Part shown: positions 53,925-61,174 of the stretch, one piece after another
How positions within the stretch are numbered: position 1 is the first letter of the stretch
Layout: every line of letters begins with the position of its first letter
NCBI GenBank assembly: GCA_027676805.1
Contig: JAQENU010000004.1
Coordinates: forward strand, 124,001-188,000
DNA length: 64,000 bases
Direction: 5' to 3'
DNA from: Coprobacillaceae bacterium UN01-12pH3A
Lineage (GTDB): Bacteria > Bacillota_I > Bacilli_A > Erysipelotrichales > Coprobacillaceae
Translations under genes and position numbers: made by a program
Notes under the pieces: generated by a model
What the model was told of the DNA's origin: nothing
Databases searched by the model: none
What the model saw: the letters and a program-made list of their open reading frames with translations, nothing else

Positions 53925-53955
53925 GGAACGCCTCGATAAGACGTTCCTTTTCTAT
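53925..53955 (+). terminator. Hairpin with T run upstream of the ICE-type fragment
   Basis: GGAACG (53925-53930) pairs with CGTTCC (53942-53947), followed by TTTTC. It may be a terminator carried in with the acquired DNA. The rest of 53818-54016 holds no gene. Confidence 0.6.
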
Positions 53956-54016
53956 TTCTAGCTGTTCATAAATAAACGGCTATTTTTATACGCAAAATGA
54001 AAGGAGTATTAAAATT

Positions 54017-54427
54017 ATGAAAAAGATATTGAAGCAATTGTGTATGGGTGTCTTTACTCTTGAAACCGTTTTTACAGTCTTACCCACTTCATAGGTTCAT
54101 GCGTCCGGCACACAATATTGGGCAGACGCACAGGAAAAGGCGGGGGATGTAGAACAGGTTATGAATGACGGCAGTATAGGTTCTATATTCCATGAGGGCA
54201 TTATGCAGGTCGAGGGGGAAATGGTATGTTGTATTGACATCAACACTGCTTTCCAATCCGGCTATAAAACCCGTTCCGACGCAAGCGCACCCATGAGCGA
54301 CGAACAGATAGCCGGCGTTACGCTTTCGTTAGAATACGTCAAGCAGTACGGGACAAGCCACACAGAGCTGAACCACAAGCAGGTCTACCTATTAGAACAG
54401 TGTATTGTATGTCAGAGATTGAGTGTC
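54017..54427 (+). pseudogene. Broken N-terminus of an ICE-type Cys/thioester surface protein
   Basis: AAAGGAG and ATG at 54017 begin a signal peptide (MKKILKQLCMGVF). After 25 codons an in-frame TAG (54092-54094) interrupts it; the frame continues ASGTQYWADAQEKAG, VMNDGSIGSIFHEG, CCIDINTAFQSGYKT and SLEYVKQYGTSH, ending near QRLSV. From memory this matches the start of the large Cna-B/thioester-domain surface proteins carried by conjugative elements of gut Firmicutes. After about 54427 the sequence no longer resembles the family and soon meets the convergent ABC permease gene. It is both nonsense-mutated and truncated, so it is a relic. Confidence 0.7.
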
Positions 54428-54485
54428 ATAATTATAGACTTCTTGTTTACTTGGCATAAATTGGTTAATAAATGCACCTTCATGT

Positions 54486-55250
54486 TTATTTGCGATTATA
54501 TGTCCACATTGATACAGTAAAACTCACAATACTTAATAACAGACACCATGCAAGTGCCAGCCATAAACTATTTCCCAAAGGCAAATTTAGTGTCAGGGCT
54601 CTCAAACTATCAATCATGGGCGTCATAGGTTGTATCGAAGCAAACCAACTAATACCGCTTGGCATAGTATCAACGGGTGCAAATCCTGAACTCATAAAAG
54701 GTAGAATAAAAAGGGGAAATAGTAGTCCAGTTGCTCCTTCTACTGATTTTGAAATTGTTCCGCAAAGTACAGCGATGAGTGTAAATGTGATATTAATTAG
54801 CAAAAGAAGTGCTATAATCAAAAGCCAACCAACAAGCCCCGCTTCTGGTCTGAAGCCAAGAAGTGGAGCCGTTACCACAATGACGGCGTTTGATATGATA
54901 CCTCGTATCACTCCCGCACCTGTATGACCAATCAGTACAGCAGATTTTGAAATAGACATACAGCGAAAACGGTCTATGATACCCTTTGTCATGTCGGCAG
55001 TAACATTCATCGCTGAGTATTGGGAGGCTTGGGCAACACTTTGCAAAATAATACCCGGAACTATAAAATCAATGTAATTATAATCACCTACATCGGATAT
55101 GCTGCCAAATACAGTTCCAAATAAAAGAATTAAGCAGAATGGAATTAGTGTTGCTGTCAAGAGTGTTTCGGGATTTCGCAAAGAGATAGTTAAACAGCGT
55201 TTGAACATAACCCATGTATCAAGACATATATTTTTATTAGATTTTTTCAT
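54486..55250 (-). CDS. ABC-2 type transporter permease (DrrB-like)
   Basis: A 254-residue membrane protein with six hydrophobic segments and the ABC-2 fold, including FRCMSISKSAVLIGH and the late SSGFAPVDTMPSGISWFASI segment characteristic of DrrB-type drug permeases. The ATG at 55250 has AAGGAGAG 8 bases upstream and overlaps the ATPase gene by 14 bases, so it is translated as a pair with it. Together they probably export a hydrophobic antibiotic or similar compound. Transcription is from the TetR-regulated promoter upstream of the ATPase gene. Confidence 0.87.
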   Translation of the reverse strand: MKKSNKNICLDTWVMFKRCLTISLRNPETLLTATLIPFCLILLFGTVFGSISDVGDYNYIDFIVPGIILQSVAQASQYSAMNVTADMTKGIIDRFRCMSISKSAVLIGHTGAGVIRGIISNAVIVVTAPLLGFRPEAGLVGWLLIIALLLLINITFTLIAVLCGTISKSVEGATGLLFPLFILPFMSSGFAPVDTMPSGISWFASIQPMTPMIDSLRALTLNLPLGNSLWLALAWCLLLSIVSFTVSMWTYNRK

Positions 55251-56091
55251 GTTGATTTCTCTCCTTTTTTTCATCAATTAGTGTTAAAAATACATCCTCT
55301 AATGATGGCAAGTTTTGTTCTATACGGTCGGCAGAAACACCATTTTCTGTTAAAAGTTTTATGGCTGAATTGGCTTTTAGCTCACTGTCAAAAATAAGTC
55401 GTACCCCTCTTTCTGGCATTATTTCTTTTAGATCCTTCGGTGTGCCCTCGGCAATAATTTTACCGCCATGTAAAATGGCAATATTATCTGCGAGATATTC
55501 AGCTTCTTCTAAATATTGTGTTGTGAGAAACACAGTTGTTCCTGTCTTTGCTAAATCTTTTACCAAATCCCACATGGCAATACGGTTTTGTGGATCAAGC
55601 CCTGTTGTCGGTTCGTCAAGGAAAAGTACATCGGGTTTTCCCATAAGGCTCATTGCTATATCAAGCCTGCGTCGCATACCTCCTGAATAGGTAGACACTT
55701 TTCTATTCGCTTCATCCTCTAATCTTGAAAAAGACAGCCATTCGTTTACAGTGCTTTTCAAGTTCGGCAGACGTTTTAGTTGTCCGATAAGCGTTAAATT
55801 TTCTCTGCCTGTCAAAACTTCATCTACCGCCACAAATTGTCCTGTTAGGCTGATACATTCTCGTACATTGTTGCCCTCTGTTGCTACATCAAATCCATTA
55901 ATAATAGCACTGCCACCATCTGGTTTAAGTAGGGTGGAGAGAATTTTGATAATGGTTGTTTTTCCTGCACCATTTGAACCAAGAAGGGCAAAGATACTCC
56001 CTTTATCAATCGTAAAATTGACATCTTTCAAAATATGCTTTTCCTTATAAGATTTTTGTAGTCCGGATACTTCAATTATTTTTTCTGACAT
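55237..56091 (-). CDS. ABC transporter ATP-binding protein (DrrA-like)
   Basis: A 284-residue ATPase with Walker A GSNGAGKTT, signature YSGGMRRRL, Walker B VLFLDEPTTGLD and the switch region TTQYLEEAEYLAD. The C-terminal tail is of DrrA/CcmA type. It energises the adjacent ABC-2 permease. The ATG at 56091 follows GAGGAGGAC; the frame extending to 56121 runs into the operator and has no ribosome binding site. It lies downstream of a TetR-family gene and has a copy of the same operator in front. Confidence 0.88.
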   Translation of the reverse strand: MSEKIIEVSGLQKSYKEKHILKDVNFTIDKGSIFALLGSNGAGKTTIIKILSTLLKPDGGSAIINGFDVATEGNNVRECISLTGQFVAVDEVLTGRENLTLIGQLKRLPNLKSTVNEWLSFSRLEDEANRKVSTYSGGMRRRLDIAMSLMGKPDVLFLDEPTTGLDPQNRIAMWDLVKDLAKTGTTVFLTTQYLEEAEYLADNIAILHGGKIIAEGTPKDLKEIMPERGVRLIFDSELKANSAIKLLTENGVSADRIEQNLPSLEDVFLTLIDEKKERNQHEKI

Positions 56092-56111
56092 GTTTGTCCT
56101 CCTCGTTATAT

Positions 56112-56139
56112 ACATACGCATGTATGTTATTGTTGTAAA
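56112..56139 (-). promoter_or_regulatory. Promoter and TetR-type operator of the ABC genes
   Basis: On the minus strand TTTACA (56134-56139), 17-base spacer, then TATGTA. The operator ACATAC-GCAT-GTATGT (56112-56127) covers the -10. An identical copy precedes the tetR gene. Confidence 0.7.
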
Positions 56140-56169
56140 TTTAACTGCCTTTTTATAGGCAGTTAAATT
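56138..56169. terminator. Perfect 13-bp hairpin after the tetR gene
   Basis: AATTTAACTGCCT (56138-56150) pairs with AGGCAGTTAAATT (56157-56169). It separates tetR from the ABC genes; the T run is weak, so termination may be partial. Confidence 0.6.
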
Positions 56170-56174
56170 GAAAT

Positions 56175-56825
56175 CTATTCTTTTTTAAATTCATGTTTAC
56201 CGATTGTCAAATAAATCTCTTTCATTTCCTCATCCATTACAGGAACACCAAGCGATATGGAGAGTTGTTCAAAGAATAAAACTTTATCGACATATTCTTC
56301 ATAAGACACTTCAAATGCATAGGGTGTAAGCCATGAGGCAGTGAGCCACAAAATAGTTTGTGACGCCTGTTTAGGAAAAAACACATTCATGGAGCCGTCT
56401 TTATTTCCCTCATTCAATAGTTTCTCCATATATGGAGCCATGACATTCATTTGAAAAAGCATCTCGTTCTTAAAAACAACAGGGTTGTTTGCTAACTTCT
56501 CCATCTCTGCCCTCATACTATCGCTTATATTCATATGTTCACGTAGACTAAGTTTGGCTACAAAACGAAGTTTTTCAAGGGCGTTAAGCCCCTCTTGTTT
56601 ATCAGCGAGAAGATATGGGTTATCATTTTCAAAAGACTTATACATAACACTCCCAATCAATTCTTCACGGGATTTGAAATAATGGTAAAATGCACCTCGT
56701 GTTACACCTACTTCTTTTACAACATCTTCGACGTTCACATTTTCCAGCCCCTTTTCAGCAAAAAGACGCATAGCAGTTTCTAATATATTCTGCTTTGTTT
56801 TTTGATCTGGGTCGTGACGTGGCAT
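56175..56825 (-). CDS. TetR-family repressor of the ABC transporter
   Basis: A 216-residue regulator with the TetR helix-turn-helix (NVNVEDVVKEVGVTRGAFYHYFKSREEL, about residues 24-51) and a helical ligand-binding domain. AGGAGGTG lies upstream of the start. It is transcribed from a perfect consensus promoter carrying the same 16-bp operator as the ABC genes downstream, which points to coordinated repression of itself and the exporter. The ligand is unknown. Confidence 0.88.
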   Translation of the reverse strand: MPRHDPDQKTKQNILETAMRLFAEKGLENVNVEDVVKEVGVTRGAFYHYFKSREELIGSVMYKSFENDNPYLLADKQEGLNALEKLRFVAKLSLREHMNISDSMRAEMEKLANNPVVFKNEMLFQMNVMAPYMEKLLNEGNKDGSMNVFFPKQASQTILWLTASWLTPYAFEVSYEEYVDKVLFFEQLSISLGVPVMDEEMKEIYLTIGKHEFKKE

Positions 56826-56840
56826 ATCATCACCTCCTAT

Positions 56841-56892
56841 ACATACGCATGTATGTTATTCTGATTATAGCCTTGAGACTTACTTTTGTCAA
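56841..56892 (-). promoter_or_regulatory. Consensus promoter and TetR-type operator of tetR
   Basis: On the minus strand TTGACA (56887-56892), 17-base spacer, TATAAT (56864-56869), followed by the operator ACATAC-GCAT-GTATGT (56841-56856) near the start site. Confidence 0.8.
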
Positions 56893-56956
56893 TAAAAACA
56901 AATTCAAGAAAACATACATGTTTCTATTTGCAATCTTCCAGTCTCCATCTTTACAA

Positions 56957-57137
56957 AGTGTCAACTCAAACTGTGAAATCTGTTCGCTTTTGTCCGATTG
57001 TTAATAAACTTCATACCCACTTTTTTTGTCAAGATATTCTTGAACTCCTTTCTTTTAAAATTCAAATGTATATTTTGCCATAATAAAACTGCCTCCAATC
57101 CGTTAGATTTTTGGTCTAACTTCTTGGGGAGGCAGTT
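56957..57137 (-). mobile_element. Decayed IS3-family insertion sequence end
   Basis: On the minus strand an IS-end-like inverted repeat (AACTGCCTCC at 57087-57096, GGAGGCAGTT at 57128-57137, with inner GTTAGA/TCTAAC) precedes ATG at 57081, which starts MAKYTFEF and stops at once. In the other frames the sequence reads VQEYLDKKSGYEV. This resembles, from memory, the first residues of IS3/IS150-group orfA transposases with several frameshifts. No intact transposase or second end is visible, so it is a scar. The left limit is uncertain. Confidence 0.55.
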
Positions 57138-57170
57138 CAAAACTTTTATATAGGTTTTTTTAATAAACAA

Positions 57171-57211
57171 TGTAAAATATACTTTACAAAAAATGTAAAG
57201 TAGACTATACT
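57171..57211 (+). promoter_or_regulatory. Promoter with overlapping operators of the XRE operon
   Basis: TTTACA (57183-57188), 17-base spacer, TATACT (57206-57211). Two inverted repeats share the -35: TGTAAA-ATATAC-TTTACA (57171-57188) and ACTTTACA-AAAAA-TGTAAAGT (57181-57201). This is a good autoregulatory site for the XRE protein downstream. Confidence 0.7.
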
Positions 57212-57238
57212 ATTTGTGAGGAGACAGGAGGGCTGTCA

Positions 57239-57445
57239 TTGAAAACAAAAATTAAGGAATTAAGAAAAGCAAGACGAATATCTCAAGATGAATTAGCCTT
57301 GGCTGTAGGCGTTACACGGCAAACGATCATTTCTTTAGAAAAAGAAAAATATCTTGCCTCTCTTCCATTGGCTTATCGGATTTCGCATTACTTTGGTCAA
57401 ACGATTGAAGAAGTATTTGATTTTTCAGAATTGGAGGAGTTTTAA
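57239..57445 (+). CDS. Small XRE-family regulator (YozG-like)
   Basis: A 68-residue protein that is just a helix-turn-helix domain (KELRKARRISQDELALAVG, VTRQTIISLEKEKYLASL). The TTG start is chosen because AGGAGGG lies 6 bases upstream and no ATG is available. Its stop overlaps the next gene's start (TAATG). Such regulators typically control their own operon with a membrane partner. Confidence 0.85.
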   Translation: MKTKIKELRKARRISQDELALAVGVTRQTIISLEKEKYLASLPLAYRISHYFGQTIEEVFDFSELEEF

Positions 57446-57885
57446 TGAAGAATTTTAAAGCAGAAGTGCATAAACGAATTTTGCTTAGAAGATTTCTGTT
57501 AGCGGGGATAATTGTAATTGATGTACTGCTGAATGTATTTAGGGATCAGTTCAGCAATGTTTCAGATTATGCCTTAGGTTATCAGACCGGTGTATTGATC
57601 GGACTAATGATCCTTTTATCCATCAATCTTTATATGTATGAACGCAGCTATCGCAATGAAGATCGCTTGAAAATACTGTACATTAAGGAGCATGATGAAA
57701 GAAAAGTGCTGATTAAAAGCAAAATGGCAATGGGAACACTGTTTATCAGCATCGGACTTTTAGGGGTGGCGACCATGATTGCCGTTTATATAAATCAAAC
57801 TGTTGCGTTTACACTGATCAGTGTTATTTATGGTATGGGGATTATCCTATGTATATTAAAAGTGTACTACTCTAAAAAATATTAG
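57445..57885 (+). CDS. Four-helix membrane protein of the XRE operon
   Basis: A 146-residue protein with two pairs of hydrophobic segments (about residues 15-30, 48-62, 90-112 and 118-138) separated by a charged loop (YERSYRNEDRLKILYIKEHDERKVLIKSK). GGAGG in the XRE gene tail serves as ribosome binding site, and start and stop overlap. The family is often found beside small XRE regulators in Firmicutes; the function is unknown, possibly as a membrane sensor that sequesters the regulator. Confidence 0.75.
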   Translation: MKNFKAEVHKRILLRRFLLAGIIVIDVLLNVFRDQFSNVSDYALGYQTGVLIGLMILLSINLYMYERSYRNEDRLKILYIKEHDERKVLIKSKMAMGTLFISIGLLGVATMIAVYINQTVAFTLISVIYGMGIILCILKVYYSKKY

Positions 57886-57900
57886 AAAGAAGGAGTTATT

Positions 57901-58080
57901 ATGTATAGAAATCGCAGAGAAGCGAATTACTATATTGGCTTTGGTTTATTGCTGAATTCATTTTGTATCTTATGTGATGATTTTATTCCGCATTTTATTG
58001 CGATTGCGTTATATATTACAGCGATCAGTTTGATGATAATCGGGATAGTTAAAGAGAGAAAGCGCAGGGATTGTTTATAA
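57901..58080 (+). CDS. Small membrane protein, 59 aa, third gene of the XRE operon
   Basis: GAAGGAG and an ATG at 57901 begin a 59-residue protein with two hydrophobic segments (YYIGFGLLLNSFCIL and ALYITAISLMIIGIV) and a basic tail (KERKRRDCL). It lies 15 bases after the four-helix membrane protein and is surely co-transcribed. Function unknown. Confidence 0.7.
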   Translation: MYRNRREANYYIGFGLLLNSFCILCDDFIPHFIAIALYITAISLMIIGIVKERKRRDCL

Positions 58081-58119
58081 TGGTGAACAGTGGTATACTC
58101 AAAGTTAAGGAGGATGCCT

Positions 58120-58380
58120 ATGGGATTATTCAGTAAGAAAAAAACAGTGGATTTAGATGATGTATTCAAGAAAAAATATACAGTTTTGAATGGGATTATG
58201 CAATCAGCACATGAAGAATTGGATTATACGATTAAAGCTGCATCCATGGAACTGGCGATTGAAAAATATGATCAATTATTAGATTTAATTGATCAGGGTG
58301 CAAATTTTGATAGAGAACATTTTAAAAAATTAAAAGAGGATGCAGTTAAGGAATTAAACCTAATCAAAGGGTTGGAGTAA
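58120..58380 (+). CDS. Hypothetical protein, 86 aa
   Basis: A small soluble protein beginning MGLFSKKKTVDLDD, then a predicted helical stretch (YTVLNGIMQSAHEEL and beyond). AAGGAGGATGCC fixes the start at 58120; the longer frame from 58090 lacks a site. I do not recognise a family with confidence. A perfect terminator overlaps its end. Confidence 0.65.
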   Translation: MGLFSKKKTVDLDDVFKKKYTVLNGIMQSAHEELDYTIKAASMELAIEKYDQLLDLIDQGANFDREHFKKLKEDAVKELNLIKGLE

Positions 58381-58408
58381 GAAGTGAGAAAGATCACTTC
58401 TTTTTTTA
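58380..58408 (+). terminator. Terminator after the 86-aa protein gene
   Basis: AGAAGTGA (58380-58387) pairs with TCACTTCT (58394-58401), loop GAAAGA, then T7. Confidence 0.9.
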
Positions 58409-58454
58409 TTGCCATTTTATAGGGATTATGCTAATATAGTCCCATATCGGACTA
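58409..58454 (+). promoter_or_regulatory. Promoter and palindromic operator of the marR-MATE operon
   Basis: TTGCCA (58409-58414), 17-base spacer, TAATAT (58432-58437) with extended TGC. TAGTCC-CATATC-GGACTA (58437-58454) is a perfect inverted repeat over the start site, a likely MarR operator. Confidence 0.75.
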
Positions 58455-58470
58455 AAAAGGGGGCGGGATA

Positions 58471-58929
58471 ATGGAAATTGATGAACATATTAAAAGCTGG
58501 TATGTCCAGTGGCTTTATATTGAATCCTTATATAGTAAATATGCCGGGCGCTATCATTTAACACGAGCTACCATGACCGCATTGGATGAAATCTATCATC
58601 ATAAAGACGGGTGCAGTCAAAAAGAGATCTGTCAGGTATTAAATATACCTAAACAAACCGTTTCGAGTGTAATGAGCAACTTAGAAAAAAAGGGATTTGT
58701 ATATAAAAAGGATTCTGTCATGGATAAACGTCTGCGTCTCTATTATCTTACTGAATCCGGATGTGTGCTTTGCGAAAAGATTATTGCCGATTTAGATAAA
58801 ATAGAGTTTGAGGCATTTAATCAATTAAGTCAAAAGGATCGTGAGGATTTTACACGCATCAATGAACAATTAACTCAATTAATTGAACAAGGAATGAACG
58901 GAGGGGAAAATAATGGCAACACGCGTTAA
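58471..58929 (+). CDS. MarR-family regulator of the second MATE pump
   Basis: A 152-residue winged-helix regulator (QKEICQVLNIPKQTVSSVMSNLEKKGFV is the DNA-binding segment, about residues 50-77, followed by the wing with DKRLRLYYLT). It overlaps the MATE gene by 17 bases and has a perfect inverted repeat at its promoter, so it probably represses this efflux operon until a ligand binds. GGGGGCGGG precedes the start. Confidence 0.88.
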   Translation: MEIDEHIKSWYVQWLYIESLYSKYAGRYHLTRATMTALDEIYHHKDGCSQKEICQVLNIPKQTVSSVMSNLEKKGFVYKKDSVMDKRLRLYYLTESGCVLCEKIIADLDKIEFEAFNQLSQKDREDFTRINEQLTQLIEQGMNGGENNGNTR

Positions 58930-60280
58930 AGATATGACAAGCGGATCACCTACTAAACTGATATTCAGCTTTGCAATTCCGCTAATGTTAGGAAATGCCT
59001 GCCAGCAATTTTATGCGATGGTCGATACCATGGTTGTAGGTCGCGGCGTAGGCGTTGAAGCTTTGGCAGCTTTAGGAGCCGCAGACTGGCTGAACTGGAT
59101 GGTTTTAGGAATTGTATTAGGATTTACTCAGGGGTTCTCTATTCTGATATCACATAATTTTGGAGCCAATGATGAGACTAAGCTAAGAAAATCGATTGCT
59201 ATGTCTTTTGTATTAGGCATGATTATGGCAGTCACATTGACGGTTCTTGCCTTATTAATGGCAAAGCCAATCCTGCATTTATTAAATACCCCATCGAATA
59301 TCATCGGACAATCGCTGACCTATTTATATATTGTCTTTTCAGGTATTATCGTTATCACTTTATATAACACGTTCTCATCGATTTTGCGTGCTTTAGGAGA
59401 CAGCAAGACACCGCTGTATGCGATGATTGTTGCGGCTATAATTAATATCGTATTGGATTTGCTGTTTGTTATGGTGTTTAAAATGGGGGTTGCCGGAGCG
59501 GCTATCGCAACGGTCATAGCTCAGTTCTTCTCTAGTGTCTTCTGCTTTTTCGCCATCAGACGAATCTCGATTATTGAGATTCATAAAGAAGATTTTAAGA
59601 TAGACTTTTCAGTCATCAAAAGACTGATTCAGCTGGGAACACTGACAGCGTTTCAAAATGTCGTGATTTCAATCGGCGGAATGGTTGTGCAAAGTGTGGT
59701 AAATGGCTTTGGATTCATTTATGTAGCTGGCTTTACCGCGACCAACAAGCTGTATGGATTATTAGAGTTAGCGGCGACTTCATTAGGGTTCTCGATGGCA
59801 ACCTATGCCGGACAGAATTTGGGAGCGAAACGATATGACCGTATTAAATCCGGTGTGAAAGCCGCTTTAATCATGGGGTTACTGATTTCCTTTGTATTAA
59901 CGGCAATCCTTATTCCATTTGGAAAAGTGTTCCTTCAGTTATTTGTTTCAGGGACACCGGATGTCACATCACAGGTATTAGGCATTGCGTATCATTATTT
60001 ATTCGTCATGAGCTGTCTGCTTTGGGTTTTATATATGCTTCATATCTATCGTTCTGCTTTGCAGGGGATGGGCGATACCTTTATGCCAATGGTTTCCGGT
60101 ATTGCGGAATTAATCATGCGTGTGGGTACAGCTTTGATCCTACCACAATTCTTAGGGTCAGATGGAATCTATTTTGCTGAAGTAACTGCATGGTGCGGAG
60201 CTGTATTTATCTTATTCTTTGCTTATCATTCTAAAATGAAAAAGATGCTTCCGGCATCATCAAATGAAAAAATAGCCTGA
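58913..60280 (+). CDS. MATE-family efflux transporter
   Basis: A 455-residue, twelve-helix MATE protein (GSPTKLIFSFAIPLMLGNAC, ILRALGDSKTPLYAM, ALQGMGDTFMPMVSG). GGAGGGG lies inside the marR gene and drives translation from the ATG at 58913. It is a distinct paralogue of the MATE at 48360. Co-regulation with a MarR protein suggests inducible export of a toxic organic compound or drug. Confidence 0.92.
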   Translation: MATRVKDMTSGSPTKLIFSFAIPLMLGNACQQFYAMVDTMVVGRGVGVEALAALGAADWLNWMVLGIVLGFTQGFSILISHNFGANDETKLRKSIAMSFVLGMIMAVTLTVLALLMAKPILHLLNTPSNIIGQSLTYLYIVFSGIIVITLYNTFSSILRALGDSKTPLYAMIVAAIINIVLDLLFVMVFKMGVAGAAIATVIAQFFSSVFCFFAIRRISIIEIHKEDFKIDFSVIKRLIQLGTLTAFQNVVISIGGMVVQSVVNGFGFIYVAGFTATNKLYGLLELAATSLGFSMATYAGQNLGAKRYDRIKSGVKAALIMGLLISFVLTAILIPFGKVFLQLFVSGTPDVTSQVLGIAYHYLFVMSCLLWVLYMLHIYRSALQGMGDTFMPMVSGIAELIMRVGTALILPQFLGSDGIYFAEVTAWCGAVFILFFAYHSKMKKMLPASSNEKIA

Positions 60281-60293
60281 TGGCTATTTTTTT
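60267..60293. terminator. Bidirectional terminator between MATE and cyclase-like genes
   Basis: AAAAAATAGCC (60267-60277), loop TGAT, GGCTATTTTTT; overlaps the 3' ends of both convergent genes. Confidence 0.9.
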
Positions 60294-61099
60294 AGGTTGG
60301 TTAATATTTCCTGATAACGTTTAGTGGCAAATACGCTTGGTTTTCCTTTTCGACAGAATTCCAATTTATTTAATTTAGGAACAACTCTTTCAACGATGAT
60401 CTGACCCTCAACAGTCTTTTGCTTGAGTGTTTTTAAGGCATCTAAGAAACGGGGATCCGTTCTTGCATGCGGATAAAAGGAAAGAACATAAAGATAATAA
60501 AAGAGATTATAGCCCCGGAATGGATATTCCACCTGCATGAAAAGGGTGCCGATGCCATAATGGCAGGGACTGATTGGCTTACGGACTTCCCAATGCCAAA
60601 GTAAGAATTCTACTGCTTTTTCTAACTGCTTGTTTTGCTCAAAGCCGACAGTAAAGCGGAAAGAATCTAGGATATATAAAGTAGTATTAGGAGTAGAGTA
60701 TTGGGTTTCTTCACCTCTGCCAAAACTATATTTATTACATTTCCAGCCGCCGTCTACTTGCTGGGTATCTAAAAAGTAGCGAAAACTTCGCTGCAGGCGT
60801 TCATCTTGACTGTACCCCATATGACATAAACTGTTTAAGGCAATGGCGGTATGACAAGGATAAATACCACCGCTGGGAGATATTTTAAAACGTCCGTCTT
60901 CCTTTTGACAGCTAAAGATCAAAGCTGCGGTTTCTTTCATAATTGGATCACTGGGATCAAATCCTAGCTCTACAAGATAAAGCACACTTTCTAAAGTAGT
61001 AAACGGAGCACCTTTAAGCAGCTTATGATCAGGGGTTGTCCAATAATCCTCCCCATTATCATAGCGGTGTGATAAGATCTGTTCAATGTCTGTCGCCAT
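60284..61099 (-). CDS. Prenyltransferase/squalene-oxidase-repeat protein
   Basis: A 271-residue protein with helical-toroid repeats of the terpene cyclase/prenyltransferase superfamily: LIFSCQKEDGRFKISPSGG and FLDTQQVDGGWKCNKYSFG are QW-like repeat motifs (Q-x3-GxW/F), and YPCHTAIALNSL and TPNTTLYILDSF are the helices between. It is far shorter than squalene-hopene cyclases and lacks a visible DxDD motif, so cyclase activity is doubtful; it may bind or modify a lipid or act as a structural toroid. No signal peptide. No isoprenoid genes are adjacent. Confidence 0.75.
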   Translation of the reverse strand: MATDIEQILSHRYDNGEDYWTTPDHKLLKGAPFTTLESVLYLVELGFDPSDPIMKETAALIFSCQKEDGRFKISPSGGIYPCHTAIALNSLCHMGYSQDERLQRSFRYFLDTQQVDGGWKCNKYSFGRGEETQYSTPNTTLYILDSFRFTVGFEQNKQLEKAVEFLLWHWEVRKPISPCHYGIGTLFMQVEYPFRGYNLFYYLYVLSFYPHARTDPRFLDALKTLKQKTVEGQIIVERVVPKLNKLEFCRKGKPSVFATKRYQEILTNLKK

Positions 61100-61174
61100 A
61101 TTATTCCTCCCGTAGTTGTATATCTATTATTTTACCATGATGTCTTTAATTTGTCTTATGTAAGTCATCATCGG

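Noticed and set aside
54472..56783. Plus-strand frames opposite the ABC and TetR genes
   Set aside because: They are complementary-strand shadows of genes with clear domain motifs.
60284..61099. Functional squalene-hopene cyclase
   Set aside because: It is less than half the usual length and no DxDD motif is visible.
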